IMG/VR virus record: IMGVR_UViG_3300048589_000419
Coordinates: 1 to 31,993 of that record
Source: a virus
Length of the DNA stretch: 31,993 bases
Direction: 5' to 3' (one strand)
Part shown: positions 7,965 through 17,871 of the stretch, piece after piece
How the letters are laid out: every line of letters begins with the position of its first letter
Position numbering within the stretch: the stretch's first letter is position 1
Translations under genes and position numbers: made by a program
The notes under the pieces: model-generated
Database searches by the model: none
Told to the model about the DNA's origin: nothing
Seen by the model: the letters and a program-made list of their open reading frames with translations, nothing else

Positions 7965-10364
7965 ATGGCAGGGCTGTCCATCGGGGAGATCTGGAGCGCG
8001 CTCCGGGTCGACGGATCGAAGGCGAAGGCCGACGCCGCCAAGGCGGGCGGCGAGGCTGGGGATGCCGCGAGCAAGGAGATGGGCAGCCGCCTCAAGAAGG
8101 GCGCTGCGGTCATCGCCGGGGCGCTGTCGGGGGCCCTCTCCGTGGCGCTCATCGGCCGGTTCGCCGCGCTCGAACGGGCCACGGCGAAGTTCCGCCAGGA
8201 GACCGGTTCCACGGCAGAGGAGGCCGAGCGGGCCGGGCGCGCCATCAACGACATGGCCGGGCGCAACCTCCAGCCCGTCGAGGAGATCGGCGACACCCTC
8301 GCGCGGGTCACCACGGACCTCGGGCTGACTGGAGACGAGGCGTCACGCACCGCCGAGCAGTTCCTGCGCTTCGGGCAGGCGACGGGCCAGAACGCGGCGC
8401 AGGCGGTGTTGGCGTTCGACGACATCCTCGATGCCTGGGGTCTGACGGCGCAGGACGCGCAGGGCGTCATGGATGCGCTTGTCCTCAGCCATCAGAAGTA
8501 CGGCGGCTCGATCGAGGAGAACCAGCGCACCCTCGCGGAGCTGGCGCCGGCGCTGACCGCCGCGAACCTCTCATGGGAGGACGGGGTCGGCATCCTGAAC
8601 ATGTTCAACGCGGCGGGCGTCGATGCAGGCTCCGCCGTCACGGGCATGCAGAAGGCGCTCACCCAGGTGAAGTCGCCCGAGGAGCTTCAGGCGCTGCTCG
8701 ATGACATCACCGCGACCGAGGATCCGTTCCTGCGGGCTACGAAGGCGGCGGACCTGTTCGGCACGCGGGCGGGCGCGAAGCTCGCCACGGCCCTCGGGAA
8801 CGGCGGACTTGACGACTATCGCGTTAACCTCGACGAGGCCGCGGGCGCCACGGACCGCGCCGCGGACGCCAGCAAGACGATGGTCGACCGCATCCGCCAG
8901 GCGTTCTCGGGGTTCATCAGCTGGTCGGTGGACACCCTGGGACCGGCCGGACCACTGCTCACCGCGGTGGGATCGCTCGGCACGCTCTTCGCCCCCGCGC
9001 TCTCGAAGGTCTGGAAGGCGCTGGTGGGCAACGCGGGTATCAAGGGTGCCATCGCGCTGGCGGGGGCAGCGGCAGGCGGGGTCTACTCCGCAGCCGCAGC
9101 GGGCGTCTCGCTGCTGGCGACGGCGTTGTCCGGGGCGTGGGCTGCGATGGGCCTGCCGACCTCCAAGGCCATGATCGCTGCCGTCACCACCGGGCGAGCG
9201 CTCGGACTGGCGGCCGGCGCGGCCGCCGCAGCGGCCATCCTCACGATCCCGTTGATCGTCGCGGGCGACCGCGGTCCGACCGAGGATCCAATGTTCCGTA
9301 TCCAGGAGATCGAGCGTGCGCTCCAGCATCTGCGCACGCTCGATCCGACCGCCTCGTGGGGGACAGGAACCGTGGCGGACACCATCGCGAATCTCGAAGC
9401 CCAGATCGAGGCGCTGCGCGACGGCAACGTGGATCTGGCGAACTCGATCCGCGACCACGGCATCCCGGCGATCGAGGACCTGGGCAGGTCGGGGGAGGAC
9501 GCAGGCCGAGCGCTCACCAAGGACGTCTGGGGCCTCATCAATGGGATTGGCGACCAGATGGCGGAAGGCATGGGCGAGGCAGGAGAGAGGGGTGGCCGGT
9601 CGCTCGAGCAGGGTGTGCGACAGACCGTCCCCCAGATGCGGGCTCAGTGGCGCCAGATGGCGCACGACCAGGTGGGGATCATCTACCTCGGGATGCGCGA
9701 GTCGGTGGACGCGATGCGGACCGGTGTCGTGGACATGAAGGACCGCGTGAGGACCGGCAAAGCCGCGATCGTCGAGCAGTTCCGCGACCTCGCATGGCAG
9801 AGCAAGCACCCATTCCGCGAAGAGAACTACGCCAAGTGGTTGGAGGGCCGCTACCAGGACGCGATGAACAAGGCGGAGCGCGCCGCGAAGCGCGGCAAGC
9901 CTGGCGTCGCGGCGCAGTACCGCCAGCTCGCGGATGAGATCAAGGCCGAGATGAACAGCCTGCCGGGCGTCGCGGCCGAGAACGCACGCAGGGCGATCGC
10001 GGCGCTTGCTCCGCTAATCGCTCGGGTGGGCACCATCCCCGAGATGTTGAGCAATGCGATCTCGGGAGTCTTCGGCGGGCCTCGCGTGCCGGGCTTCGCC
10101 GACGGAGGAGTCCCACCGCGGACCGGCCCCTTCTGGGTCGGTGAGCGCGGTCCGGAGCTGATGACCCTGAACCCGCCGCGTATCTACGACGCCCAGACCT
10201 CCGCTGCGATGGCCATGGGCCCGACGCAGGTCGTCGAGCACATCCACCGTGCCGATCGCGAGACCGTCCAGCTCGCCCGCGACATGGGTGTCCCGCTCGG
10301 GGACGTCCTCCTCGCCGCGGAGCGCTCCGCCGGCGCGTCGTACAGCGAGCCCCGGAGGTTCTGA
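7965..10364 (+). CDS. Tape measure protein
   Basis: Sets tail length and is ejected into the host membrane. It has 799 residues from ATG 7965 (MAGLSIGEIWSALRVDG), just after the chaperone extension ends; the upstream in-frame codon at 7905 lies inside the chaperone. It is mostly helical and Ala-rich, with hydrophobic segments near residues 45-65 (GAAVIAGALSGALSVALIG), about 360-390 and about 405-425. The N-terminal 250 residues fit the TP901-like tape measure core. The C-terminus carries GFADGGVPPRTGPFWVGERG followed by PELM, the typical end motif of these proteins. Using the usual ~0.15 nm per residue, the tail would be about 120 nm long (inference). No lytic transglycosylase or peptidase domain is evident. 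Confidence 0.93.
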   Translation: MAGLSIGEIWSALRVDGSKAKADAAKAGGEAGDAASKEMGSRLKKGAAVIAGALSGALSVALIGRFAALERATAKFRQETGSTAEEAERAGRAINDMAGRNLQPVEEIGDTLARVTTDLGLTGDEASRTAEQFLRFGQATGQNAAQAVLAFDDILDAWGLTAQDAQGVMDALVLSHQKYGGSIEENQRTLAELAPALTAANLSWEDGVGILNMFNAAGVDAGSAVTGMQKALTQVKSPEELQALLDDITATEDPFLRATKAADLFGTRAGAKLATALGNGGLDDYRVNLDEAAGATDRAADASKTMVDRIRQAFSGFISWSVDTLGPAGPLLTAVGSLGTLFAPALSKVWKALVGNAGIKGAIALAGAAAGGVYSAAAAGVSLLATALSGAWAAMGLPTSKAMIAAVTTGRALGLAAGAAAAAAILTIPLIVAGDRGPTEDPMFRIQEIERALQHLRTLDPTASWGTGTVADTIANLEAQIEALRDGNVDLANSIRDHGIPAIEDLGRSGEDAGRALTKDVWGLINGIGDQMAEGMGEAGERGGRSLEQGVRQTVPQMRAQWRQMAHDQVGIIYLGMRESVDAMRTGVVDMKDRVRTGKAAIVEQFRDLAWQSKHPFREENYAKWLEGRYQDAMNKAERAAKRGKPGVAAQYRQLADEIKAEMNSLPGVAAENARRAIAALAPLIARVGTIPEMLSNAISGVFGGPRVPGFADGGVPPRTGPFWVGERGPELMTLNPPRIYDAQTSAAMAMGPTQVVEHIHRADRETVQLARDMGVPLGDVLLAAERSAGASYSEPRRF

Positions 10365-10367
10365 GCG

Positions 10368-13300
10368 ATGGCGATCAAGAGCAGGTCCATCGCGCTCAAG
10401 CGATCCACCCGGCTCGCCAAGGAGGGCTCGTTCGAGGCGGGCGCCGGCAAGGACGACCGCCTCGCCATCGGCATCCTCTCGAGCGACAGCCGGCGGCAGC
10501 GCGCCTACGCCCGCCTGGCGGACAACCGCTTCCCGGCGACGTTCTGGGACGGCATGTTCAAGGTCGACCGCGTCGAGCTCTGGGGCTACAAGGTCTCCTA
10601 CTACCGGACGACCGAGGGCGGCCCTGGCCGTGTCCGCGTCCGGCGGGCGACGGCCGGCCAGGCGGAGGGCACGAGCCCCACGCTCTCCTCGAGCAACGGC
10701 GGCGGCGCCGTCTGGCCCGGCCCTGCGACCCACGCGGGATCCGAGGTCCGGGGTCCGGCGATCCCCTCGGGCACCGGGAAGTGGGTGAAGATCGCCGACG
10801 TCACCACCCCGTCGAAGGTCTGGTGGCCGCAGTCGCTCGGCGGGACCGGCTCGAAGGTCAACGGCGACGACATGCTCGGCCTCGTGCTGGCCCAGGACGG
10901 CGACGACTGGTCCGGCAGCCCGGGCTTCACCAGCACCACCGACAACGTCGAGTTCGCCTCGGACGACTGGGGCGATGGCTCCAAGCGCCTCGAGCTCCGC
11001 GTCTTCTACGACGACAACCGCCCGCCGAGCACCCCGACCGTGACCAGCCCGGAGCCGGGCAGCACGGACGGCGTGGTGGTCGGCACCACGGCGGGCACCG
11101 AGCTGTCGGTCGAGTACACCTACGCCGACCAGGACGGCGACGCGATCGGCGCCCACGAGCTCGAGGTCTACCCCCAGAGCGTCACCGATGAGACGGCGAC
11201 CACGGCGAACCGCACGGCCACGACCGGCGCGGTCGCGCCGGGCGACGCGATCGCGTTCCTCAAGTACCGGGCGACCATCGCCAACCTGCCGGCGAGGGCG
11301 GACCTCCGGTACCGGCTCCGGGTGCGCGACGCGCGCGGCGCCTGGTCGGGCTGGACATCGCTCGCCGACGGCCGCTTCCAGACGGCCCACCGCCCGGGCG
11401 CGCCGCTCCAGTCGGTGATGACGACGAACCCGGAGGCGGTCACGATCGCGGGCACCCTCAACGGCCCGGGCACGATCTCGGGCTGGGAGGGCGAGTTCTA
11501 CCGCGACACCCAGCAGGGGTCCGTGACCCTGTGGGCGCCGGGGATGCAGGACATCGGGGGGGCCTCGACGCGCTCCTCGGTCCCCTGGGCCGGCGTCCAG
11601 TTGAACGACGGCGATGTGGTCCGCTGGCGCCACCGGCACCGGAACGAGGACGGCGTGGTCGGTGACTGGTCGTCCTGGCTGACCACCACGATGCGGACGC
11701 CGGTCGGCACCACGATCTCGCCGGCGGACACGACCACCAAGCTGACGACCCGGACACCGACGCTCACCCTCACCTTCCCCGAGGCGTCCGACGCGTACCG
11801 GCTGCTCGTCCGCCGCAACGGCGAGCAGATCTGGGATTCCGGCACCGTGGCCTGCACCCCCGGCACGAGCGCCTCGGCCGTGATCGCGGCGGCCGCGGGG
11901 CTCACCTGGGGCGACACCTTCGAGGTGCAGGCGGCGGGGCGCCCGAGCGGCACGAGCGCGGCGCCGGGCCCCTTCGGCCCCTGGACCACGCTCTACATCA
12001 CCACCCTGCCCACGACGTCGATCGCGGCCAGCGATGGCGACGTGGCGGGCTCCGTGGTGCCGACCACCGACATCCTGTGGGAGACGCCCTACCTTGATCC
12101 CGACGCGGTCCGGTACGGGGAGACGCCGGCGGCCAAGGAGCTGGAGCTGCGGGTCGCGGCCAGCCCGCCCGGCTCGGGGACACGGATCACCAAGCGGACC
12201 TCGGTGTCGCGCATCCTCGAGGCGGAGCGCACGGGACGCCGGATCCTGGCGCTCACCGATGCGACGGGCTGGTCGGCCGCGTCCAACGTCACGGCGGACA
12301 CCGAGGCGATCGCGCCGACCGGCTACTCGGGGAACAGCCTGCGCATCCGGGCGACCGGCGGCAGCTCCACCGACCGGGCGGCGACGTACACCTTCCCCAC
12401 GCCGCTCGACCTCTCCGACCTCGGCGACGGCGCCGTGCTCCGCATCTGGGTCCGCTGCACGTCGACGACGAACCTCACGCGCTGGGACCTGCGGCTGCGG
12501 ACCGATTCGGGGAACCTCGTGCTCTACGAGCTCTTCGCCGCGGCGGGCACGCCGGACACCTGGGTGGAGATCGCCGTCCCCCTGGGGAAGACCACGAGCG
12601 GCTCCGGGACCGTCGACTGGTCGAGCATCGCCAGCATCCAGTTCATGGCGGACGTCTCGGGCGCGTACACCGGAGACCTCCAGGTCCGGGACCTGCGCAT
12701 CGGCACGGTGCGGACCGCGAAGGACACGCCCGATGGCCACATTGCGTCCGAGGCCTTCTACGACACGCGGGCTCGCTTCCGTGACAACGCCGACGGGAAG
12801 ATGCTCACGACGCTCGCGGCCGCGGTGTCGGCCGGGGCGACGAACGTCAAGGTGAACAACGTCGTGGGGATGTCGGTGGGTGACGAGCTCACCATCGGCA
12901 CGACGCACCCGATCGAGACACGCCGCATCACCGCCGTCGGGACGTCGGGCTCGGGTGGCACCGGGGTCACCGTCGCGGAGGCGTTCGACTTCAACCACGA
13001 CAGCGGCAAGAACGTCCGGATCTGGTACTGGGGCCCGTGGACGCCCTGGCTGACCGTCAAGGCGTCCCTGCCGCCCGAGGTGGCCGCGGACACGCCGGCG
13101 GATGCCGCGGTGCTGGCGGACCCGACGCCGGCGCTCGCCCACACGTACAGCAGCCCGGGCAGCAAGGCCCAGGCGCTCCGGACCACACGTCTGTACCGGC
13201 GCCTCGGGTTCGCGAAGCGCGTCGCCGCGATGGCGCCGGCGTCGTGGTGGCGGCTGGGCGAGGCCTCCGGGTCCGTCCTCGACTCGGCGGGATCGATCGC

Positions 13301-14720
13301 CGGGACGGCGGGCGGCACCATCACGCGCGCCACGGCCGGCGCCTTCGGGGCCCTCGACGCGGACGGGTCCATCACCCTCGGATCGGACGGCTACATCCAG
13401 TTCGGCGACGTCCACGACTTCGGCGGCACCGACCCCTTCACGGCGGCGATCCTCATCAAGCCGTCCACCCCGTTCCAGGTCGGCGACCGGATCTGGAGCA
13501 AGGAGGGCACGGGTTCGGGCTGGGCGGTCCGGCTGACCGGCACCAGCGGAGCGGTCCGATTCGAGCGCTTCGATGGTGCGGGTTCGGACTTCATCGCGAG
13601 CACCGATCTGCTCGTGGCGGATGCGTGGAACCTGGTCATCGCGAAGTACGACGGGAGCACGCTCCGCCTGACCATCAACGGAGGCACCGCGGTGTCGGGC
13701 GCCTCCGCGCGCAGCAACCCCGGCAACACGGGCCAGCTGCGGATCGGCGCCAACTCGGTGGGTGGCAGCTACCTGTCCTGCCCCGTGGACGAGGGCATCA
13801 TCTGGACGCGCTCGATCACGGCCGCGGAGGAGGCGGCGCTCTGGGCCGCGATCACGGAGACGCCGACCGAGGAGCTGGTCGACGAGCGCGATGCGAGCGG
13901 CGCCGGGCTGACCGACACGGTGGTGCGGCTCCTGCTCGCGGACGGCGGCACCTATGGCTGGGAGAAGACCGCCTACGACACGGACGGCCTGGCCGACACC
14001 ACGGCGCGCCGCTGGTTCCTCGCGGACCTCACGGCGCCGGCGGCCGTGGCCGACCTGGTCGCCACGGCGGACGCGGCCTCGGGCGCCATCACGATCACAT
14101 GGACGGCGTCGGTCGACCCGTATCTCGACCACTACCGGGTCTACTGGCGCAACGGCGCCGGCGAGCGGATCCGCATCGACGGCGGGCCGGCGGAGGTCGA
14201 TGACGGGCGCGAGCCGCTGACCGAGGCGACCTTCACCTGGTATGGCGGGCGCCTGGGCGACAACGATCTCGAGGTCACCGTGCACAACGGCTCGCAGGAG
14301 TCCGAGCCCACGACCGTCTCGGTCAGCCTTGACCCCATCCGCGCCGGAGCGTGGGCACTGGTCGGGGACGATGAGGACCGGTACACGTTCGCGTTCGACC
14401 CGACGCGCGCACCACGGGTGCACAACCCCCACATCGAGACGATGCGACCACCCGGTCGACGCAGGCCGGTCCATCTCCTGTGGGGGACGTCGGGGAAGCG
14501 GGTGTCGGTGACCTTCGCCTACCTGCCGTCCGAGGATGGCGACCTCGCGACGATCGTCGGCGAGCTCCTCGAGCGGGGCGTCGCGACGTGGCTCAAGGCG
14601 CCCGAAGGGTACGTCCAGGACCCGCTCCGCGTCCGGACGGTGGATGCCCGGGACGAACCCGAGACGGGCGGGTGGGTGTCGGTCAGCATCGAGCTCGACG
14701 AGGTCGCGATCGATGTATGA
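10368..14720 (+). CDS. Large modular tail-tip/minor tail protein with LamG-like and fibronectin III-like domains
   Basis: 1450 residues; GGAGG at 10354-10358 supports ATG 10368. Modules seen from N to C: a beta-rich N-terminal region (about 1-210); a fibronectin-like domain starting PPSTPTVTSPEPGS (about 222-320); further beta repeats (about 320-560); a carbohydrate-binding-like jelly roll (about 620-780, NSLRIRATGGSSTDRAATYT, ending DLQVRDLRIGT); and a small beta module (about 813-885, AGATNVKVNNVVGMSVGDEL) like the insert of the major tail protein. A LamG/concanavalin-like domain follows (about 950-1165, WWRLGEASGSVLDSAG, LRLTINGG), then a fibronectin III domain (about 1220-1325) and a C-terminal virion-anchoring region. 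LamG and carbohydrate-binding-like modules suggest contact with host surface glycans. It probably sits at the tail tip; whether it corresponds to a distal tail protein is uncertain. Confidence 0.82.
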   Translation: MAIKSRSIALKRSTRLAKEGSFEAGAGKDDRLAIGILSSDSRRQRAYARLADNRFPATFWDGMFKVDRVELWGYKVSYYRTTEGGPGRVRVRRATAGQAEGTSPTLSSSNGGGAVWPGPATHAGSEVRGPAIPSGTGKWVKIADVTTPSKVWWPQSLGGTGSKVNGDDMLGLVLAQDGDDWSGSPGFTSTTDNVEFASDDWGDGSKRLELRVFYDDNRPPSTPTVTSPEPGSTDGVVVGTTAGTELSVEYTYADQDGDAIGAHELEVYPQSVTDETATTANRTATTGAVAPGDAIAFLKYRATIANLPARADLRYRLRVRDARGAWSGWTSLADGRFQTAHRPGAPLQSVMTTNPEAVTIAGTLNGPGTISGWEGEFYRDTQQGSVTLWAPGMQDIGGASTRSSVPWAGVQLNDGDVVRWRHRHRNEDGVVGDWSSWLTTTMRTPVGTTISPADTTTKLTTRTPTLTLTFPEASDAYRLLVRRNGEQIWDSGTVACTPGTSASAVIAAAAGLTWGDTFEVQAAGRPSGTSAAPGPFGPWTTLYITTLPTTSIAASDGDVAGSVVPTTDILWETPYLDPDAVRYGETPAAKELELRVAASPPGSGTRITKRTSVSRILEAERTGRRILALTDATGWSAASNVTADTEAIAPTGYSGNSLRIRATGGSSTDRAATYTFPTPLDLSDLGDGAVLRIWVRCTSTTNLTRWDLRLRTDSGNLVLYELFAAAGTPDTWVEIAVPLGKTTSGSGTVDWSSIASIQFMADVSGAYTGDLQVRDLRIGTVRTAKDTPDGHIASEAFYDTRARFRDNADGKMLTTLAAAVSAGATNVKVNNVVGMSVGDELTIGTTHPIETRRITAVGTSGSGGTGVTVAEAFDFNHDSGKNVRIWYWGPWTPWLTVKASLPPEVAADTPADAAVLADPTPALAHTYSSPGSKAQALRTTRLYRRLGFAKRVAAMAPASWWRLGEASGSVLDSAGSIAGTAGGTITRATAGAFGALDADGSITLGSDGYIQFGDVHDFGGTDPFTAAILIKPSTPFQVGDRIWSKEGTGSGWAVRLTGTSGAVRFERFDGAGSDFIASTDLLVADAWNLVIAKYDGSTLRLTINGGTAVSGASARSNPGNTGQLRIGANSVGGSYLSCPVDEGIIWTRSITAAEEAALWAAITETPTEELVDERDASGAGLTDTVVRLLLADGGTYGWEKTAYDTDGLADTTARRWFLADLTAPAAVADLVATADAASGAITITWTASVDPYLDHYRVYWRNGAGERIRIDGGPAEVDDGREPLTEATFTWYGGRLGDNDLEVTVHNGSQESEPTTVSVSLDPIRAGAWALVGDDEDRYTFAFDPTRAPRVHNPHIETMRPPGRRRPVHLLWGTSGKRVSVTFAYLPSEDGDLATIVGELLERGVATWLKAPEGYVQDPLRVRTVDARDEPETGGWVSVSIELDEVAIDV

Positions 14721-15831
14721 CGTCGATGCCGCGGTGCTGGCCGCGATCCGGAGCTCGCACGTCACGGTGCTGGCACGCGTCTCGGCGCTGACCGCGGACG
14801 GCTCGATCGTGGGCACCTGGGGCGCGGGCGACGAACGCCTCGAGGATGGCTCGGTCACCTTCGACCGGACGCGCGCGGCGCGGCGGTCTGCGGTCCTGAC
14901 GCTCGCGAACCCGACGGGCGACCTGGCACCCAGGGAGGCGGGGGACCCGTTCTTCACCGGCGAGCGGATCCGGTGCGAGCGGGGGATCGTGCTGCCGTCC
15001 GGCATCGCCTGGATCCCGCTGTTCGAGGGCGTGGTGACCGACTTCCGGGCGACCAGCACCGGGCACCTGGCGGTGTCGGCGCAGGATCCCTTCTGGCTGT
15101 GCCAGCAGCCCCTCGGGGACCTGGTCACCCTCTCGACCGGCACGCGGGCGGAGGACGCCGTCAGGACGTTCCTGGAGCCTGTGCTGGGCGATGACTCCCC
15201 CTGGTCGCTCGACGGCTACGGACGCACCCTGACGGCCCCGCGCTCCTTCCTCGAGGACGATGACCGCCTCGCGTCGATCGTGGGCCTGGTGAGCGACCTG
15301 GGGCTCGAGCTGTACGCGGACCGGCGCGGCCGACCGGTGCTGCGGCCGCGGACGGACCCGACCACGGCGGCCACCGTCCGCACGTTCCGGGACGACGAGG
15401 ACGCCTGGATGCTGGAGCTGTCGCGCTCGGGTGCCCGGCTGCCATACAACCGGGTCATCGTGGTGAGCGCGAGCCCGTCGGGTGCCGTGCTGCGCGCGGA
15501 GGCGGAGGTCACCGATCCCGCATCGCCCATCCACCGGGACCGGATCGGCCTGCGCACCGCGCCCATCCATCGCTCGGCGCAGATCCCGGACCAGGCGACC
15601 GCCAACGCCGTGGCCCGGGCGCTGCTCGTGGAGTACGCGCTCGTCGTCGACGCGGTCGGCGGATCCGCGGTCCCGGACCCGACGCTCGACGAGGACGACG
15701 TCGTCGCCTTCGAGGACGAACCGAGCGGCACGGCCGGCCGGTATCGCATCGACCAGGTGACGCACCCCCTGGCCATGGGGCCGATGTCGCTCGCGACCAC
15801 CCGGGTCGCGCCGATCTTCCTGACCGCATGA
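14713..15831 (+). CDS. Minor tail / tail hub-like protein
   Basis: 372 residues beginning MYDVDAAVLAAIRSSH at ATG 14713, overlapping the previous stop by eight bases; the frame is open further upstream but only as a shadow. The N-terminal third (VSALTADGSIVGTW, then LEDGSVTFDRTRAARRS, then LTLANPTGDLAP) matches the DUF5047-like start seen in actinophage minor tail proteins. The phrase GERIRCERGIVLPSGIAWIP continues this pattern. The rest (SIVGLVSDLGLELYADRRGR, then PYNRVIVVSASPSGAVL) resembles tail hub proteins of the gp27/gp44-like class that sit under the tube. The next ATG overlaps the stop as ATGA. The structural role is an inference from pattern and position. Confidence 0.72.
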   Translation: MYDVDAAVLAAIRSSHVTVLARVSALTADGSIVGTWGAGDERLEDGSVTFDRTRAARRSAVLTLANPTGDLAPREAGDPFFTGERIRCERGIVLPSGIAWIPLFEGVVTDFRATSTGHLAVSAQDPFWLCQQPLGDLVTLSTGTRAEDAVRTFLEPVLGDDSPWSLDGYGRTLTAPRSFLEDDDRLASIVGLVSDLGLELYADRRGRPVLRPRTDPTTAATVRTFRDDEDAWMLELSRSGARLPYNRVIVVSASPSGAVLRAEAEVTDPASPIHRDRIGLRTAPIHRSAQIPDQATANAVARALLVEYALVVDAVGGSAVPDPTLDEDDVVAFEDEPSGTAGRYRIDQVTHPLAMGPMSLATTRVAPIFLTA

Positions 15832-17456
15832 ACGCCGAGCTCATCCGCCGGCTGCACCGCATCGTGGATGCGCGCATCGACGCACGCGATCGCGACCGCC
15901 CGCGCCTCGAGCGGCTGCGGGGCGTGGTGACCGCGGTGTCGCCGCAGCTGCGGGTGGTGTCGGCCCGGCTCGACGGCTCCCGGCGCGAGCACCCCTTCAT
16001 CCCCTACGGCGCGCTGCCGGTCCAGCCGGTGGTGGGCGACGAGGTCGTGGTGGAGCGGACGCGCGACGGCTGGGCATTCCTGTCGGACGTGCTGGGCCGC
16101 GATCCCATCCGCTTCCCCCACCCGTCCGACTGGGGCGTCACCGGGCTCGGGGTCAAGGACGACACCGACGCCCTGGTGCGGATGTTCGAGGACGGCGGGG
16201 AGGGCATCCTCATCATCCCCGAGGGCTCCTACCTGGTCGCCCACGCGGGGGCCAATGCCGGCGGCGTCTCGGCGTACCTGGACCGGAGTCTGCGGGTCAT
16301 CGCCTCCTCGAGGGCGCGCTTCTTCACCGACGGGCTCGACAACGACATGATCGGCCTGTCGTGCGGGCCCGGCATCGCCACGGGCGACTGGATCCAGGTG
16401 GACTGGTGGGGCGGCCACTTCGACATGCGCCGCCAGAAGGGCTCCACGTCCAAGCCGTTCGACGCCTACTACCCGGCGGTCGACCAGGGCGAATCGGCGA
16501 CCTGCGACGGCCTGTCGTTCCATGGCACCTACACCCGGAGCGGCACCCCCTACGTCGGCATGTTCGCCCGGGTCACCGCGGCGGTGTTCCACGCCGGGAC
16601 CCACTGGGAGACGGGCGGCGGGGACAGCGCGATCTACATGCAGGCGCGCGGCGAGATCGTCGGGTGCGACTTCACCGGGTGCCGCGACCTCGCGGTCTAT
16701 GGCTCGGGCGATGGGACCGGCCTGGCGTACCCGATCACCGTCCGGAGCAGCCACTTCGTCAACTGCTTCCACGGGGCGGGCGTGAAGCGCGGGGTGCGGG
16801 GCTTCCAGATCCTCGACAACGACTTCACGAACTGCGTGCGAGCCATCACCATCGACCCGGTCACCGAGCACCTGATGCAGGGCATCGTGCGCGGCAACAC
16901 CGGGCGTCGCTGCAACGTCGCGGTGCACCTCAACTACTGCGAGGATTCCGTGGTCGTCGAGAACCTCTTCGAGGACGCCGGCGCCACGACGCAGGACGGG
17001 ACGCCCGAGGAGCTCGCGGTGGCCATGGCGGGCGTGAAGCTCCAGGCATGCACCCGGGTCGACGTCATCCGCAACCGGAACATGGGCGTGGACGCGGCGT
17101 CCGCGGCAGCCTGGTCATCGGACCGGCCCATGCTCGTGGCCGGTGCGATGAACCCCGGCAGCGGCAGCGTGGCCAGCACCGACTGCCGCTTCGAGCGCAA
17201 CCGGGGGTCGGGCTGGAAGTCCGTCGGCCCGGCGGACGACGCGACCAACGTGTGGATAGACAACACCGACCCGACCGCCACCACGGCGTCGGTGGCCACC
17301 GGCGCCACCTTCGAGCGGGCCGGGACGTTGCCCACCGCGGCCGCTGCCTACCGGGGGAAGACGGTGATCGTGGCAGGCGGCGCAGGCGTGGCCGATGCCG
17401 TGTGGGTGTGCATCAAGAACGCGGCCGACGCCTTCGAGTGGGTCCAGGCGGCGTAG
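15828..17456 (+). CDS. Tail spike with pectate-lyase-like beta-helix
   Basis: 542 residues. The first ~95 residues (helical MNAELIRRLHRIVDARIDAR, then a small beta region VSARLDGSRREHPFIPYG, GDEVVVERTRDGWAFLSDV) look like a virion-attachment adaptor. From about residue 100, DWGVTGLGVKDDTDAL and ILIIPEGSYLV give the classic entry of a pectate lyase 3-type right-handed beta-helix. Asn/Asp-rich rungs follow: IVGCDFTGCRDLAVYG, GFQILDNDFTNC, VVVENLFEDAG, CRFERNRGSG. The C-terminal ~60 residues (GKTVIVAGGAGVADAVWVCI) form a separate small domain. Such proteins bind and often cleave capsular or wall polysaccharide. Catalytic residues cannot be assigned from sequence alone. Confidence 0.85.
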   Translation: MNAELIRRLHRIVDARIDARDRDRPRLERLRGVVTAVSPQLRVVSARLDGSRREHPFIPYGALPVQPVVGDEVVVERTRDGWAFLSDVLGRDPIRFPHPSDWGVTGLGVKDDTDALVRMFEDGGEGILIIPEGSYLVAHAGANAGGVSAYLDRSLRVIASSRARFFTDGLDNDMIGLSCGPGIATGDWIQVDWWGGHFDMRRQKGSTSKPFDAYYPAVDQGESATCDGLSFHGTYTRSGTPYVGMFARVTAAVFHAGTHWETGGGDSAIYMQARGEIVGCDFTGCRDLAVYGSGDGTGLAYPITVRSSHFVNCFHGAGVKRGVRGFQILDNDFTNCVRAITIDPVTEHLMQGIVRGNTGRRCNVAVHLNYCEDSVVVENLFEDAGATTQDGTPEELAVAMAGVKLQACTRVDVIRNRNMGVDAASAAAWSSDRPMLVAGAMNPGSGSVASTDCRFERNRGSGWKSVGPADDATNVWIDNTDPTATTASVATGATFERAGTLPTAAAAYRGKTVIVAGGAGVADAVWVCIKNAADAFEWVQAA

Positions 17457-17491
17457 GCTGGCGCGGGCTTTCCGCGCGGAAGGAGTGAACG

Positions 17492-17866
17492 ATGGCAGCA
17501 GAGCGCCTCGAGGCGATCGCCGACGAGCGGATCCGCCTGTGGCAGGCCGTGGATGTGAGTGATGCCCGGGCGTGCGTGATCGAGGGCAACACCTTCCTGG
17601 ACTGCCGGGCCATCGTCGGTCCGGGAGAGGACGCGCAGGCCTGTCTGGGGTCGCCTGGCGCGGCGGCACCAGGGACCGTCCGGATCTCGATGGCGCCCGT
17701 GTTCTCGTGGGGCTCGCCGCTGGCCATCGAGCCTGAGCCGGGGATCACCATCACCATGGACTTCAGCGGTGGTCCGATGGTCGTCCGGACCAAGCCACGC
17801 TGGTGGCAGCTGCTCGCTTGGATCCGCGCGTTCCGCGACCTGGCCCGGATGCCGGTGGAGCGGTAG
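17492..17866 (+). CDS. Hypothetical protein after the tail spike
   Basis: 124 residues; AAGGAG at 17480-17485 lies six bases before ATG 17492. The N-terminal part is helical (ERLEAIADERIRLWQA). The middle, ACVIEGNTFLDCRAIVGPG, has the look of one or two beta-helix rungs, and the C-terminal part is a Trp-rich amphipathic stretch (WWQLLAWIRAFRDLARM). I do not recognise a function. It is the last gene of the late operon and lies just before a structured-RNA-like element and a strong hairpin. A minor component of the tail spike or a lysis-related membrane-active protein are both conceivable; neither is shown. No endolysin-like motif is present. Confidence 0.72.
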   Translation: MAAERLEAIADERIRLWQAVDVSDARACVIEGNTFLDCRAIVGPGEDAQACLGSPGAAAPGTVRISMAPVFSWGSPLAIEPEPGITITMDFSGGPMVVRTKPRWWQLLAWIRAFRDLARMPVER

Positions 17867-17871
17867 GATCG

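Noticed and set aside
10014-15143. A 1709-residue open frame on the minus strand opposite the tape measure and tail-tip genes.
   Set aside because: It is an antisense shadow produced by high third-position GC: low-complexity Arg/Gly/Val/Ala-rich composition with no domain, while the plus-strand proteins have clear tail motifs.
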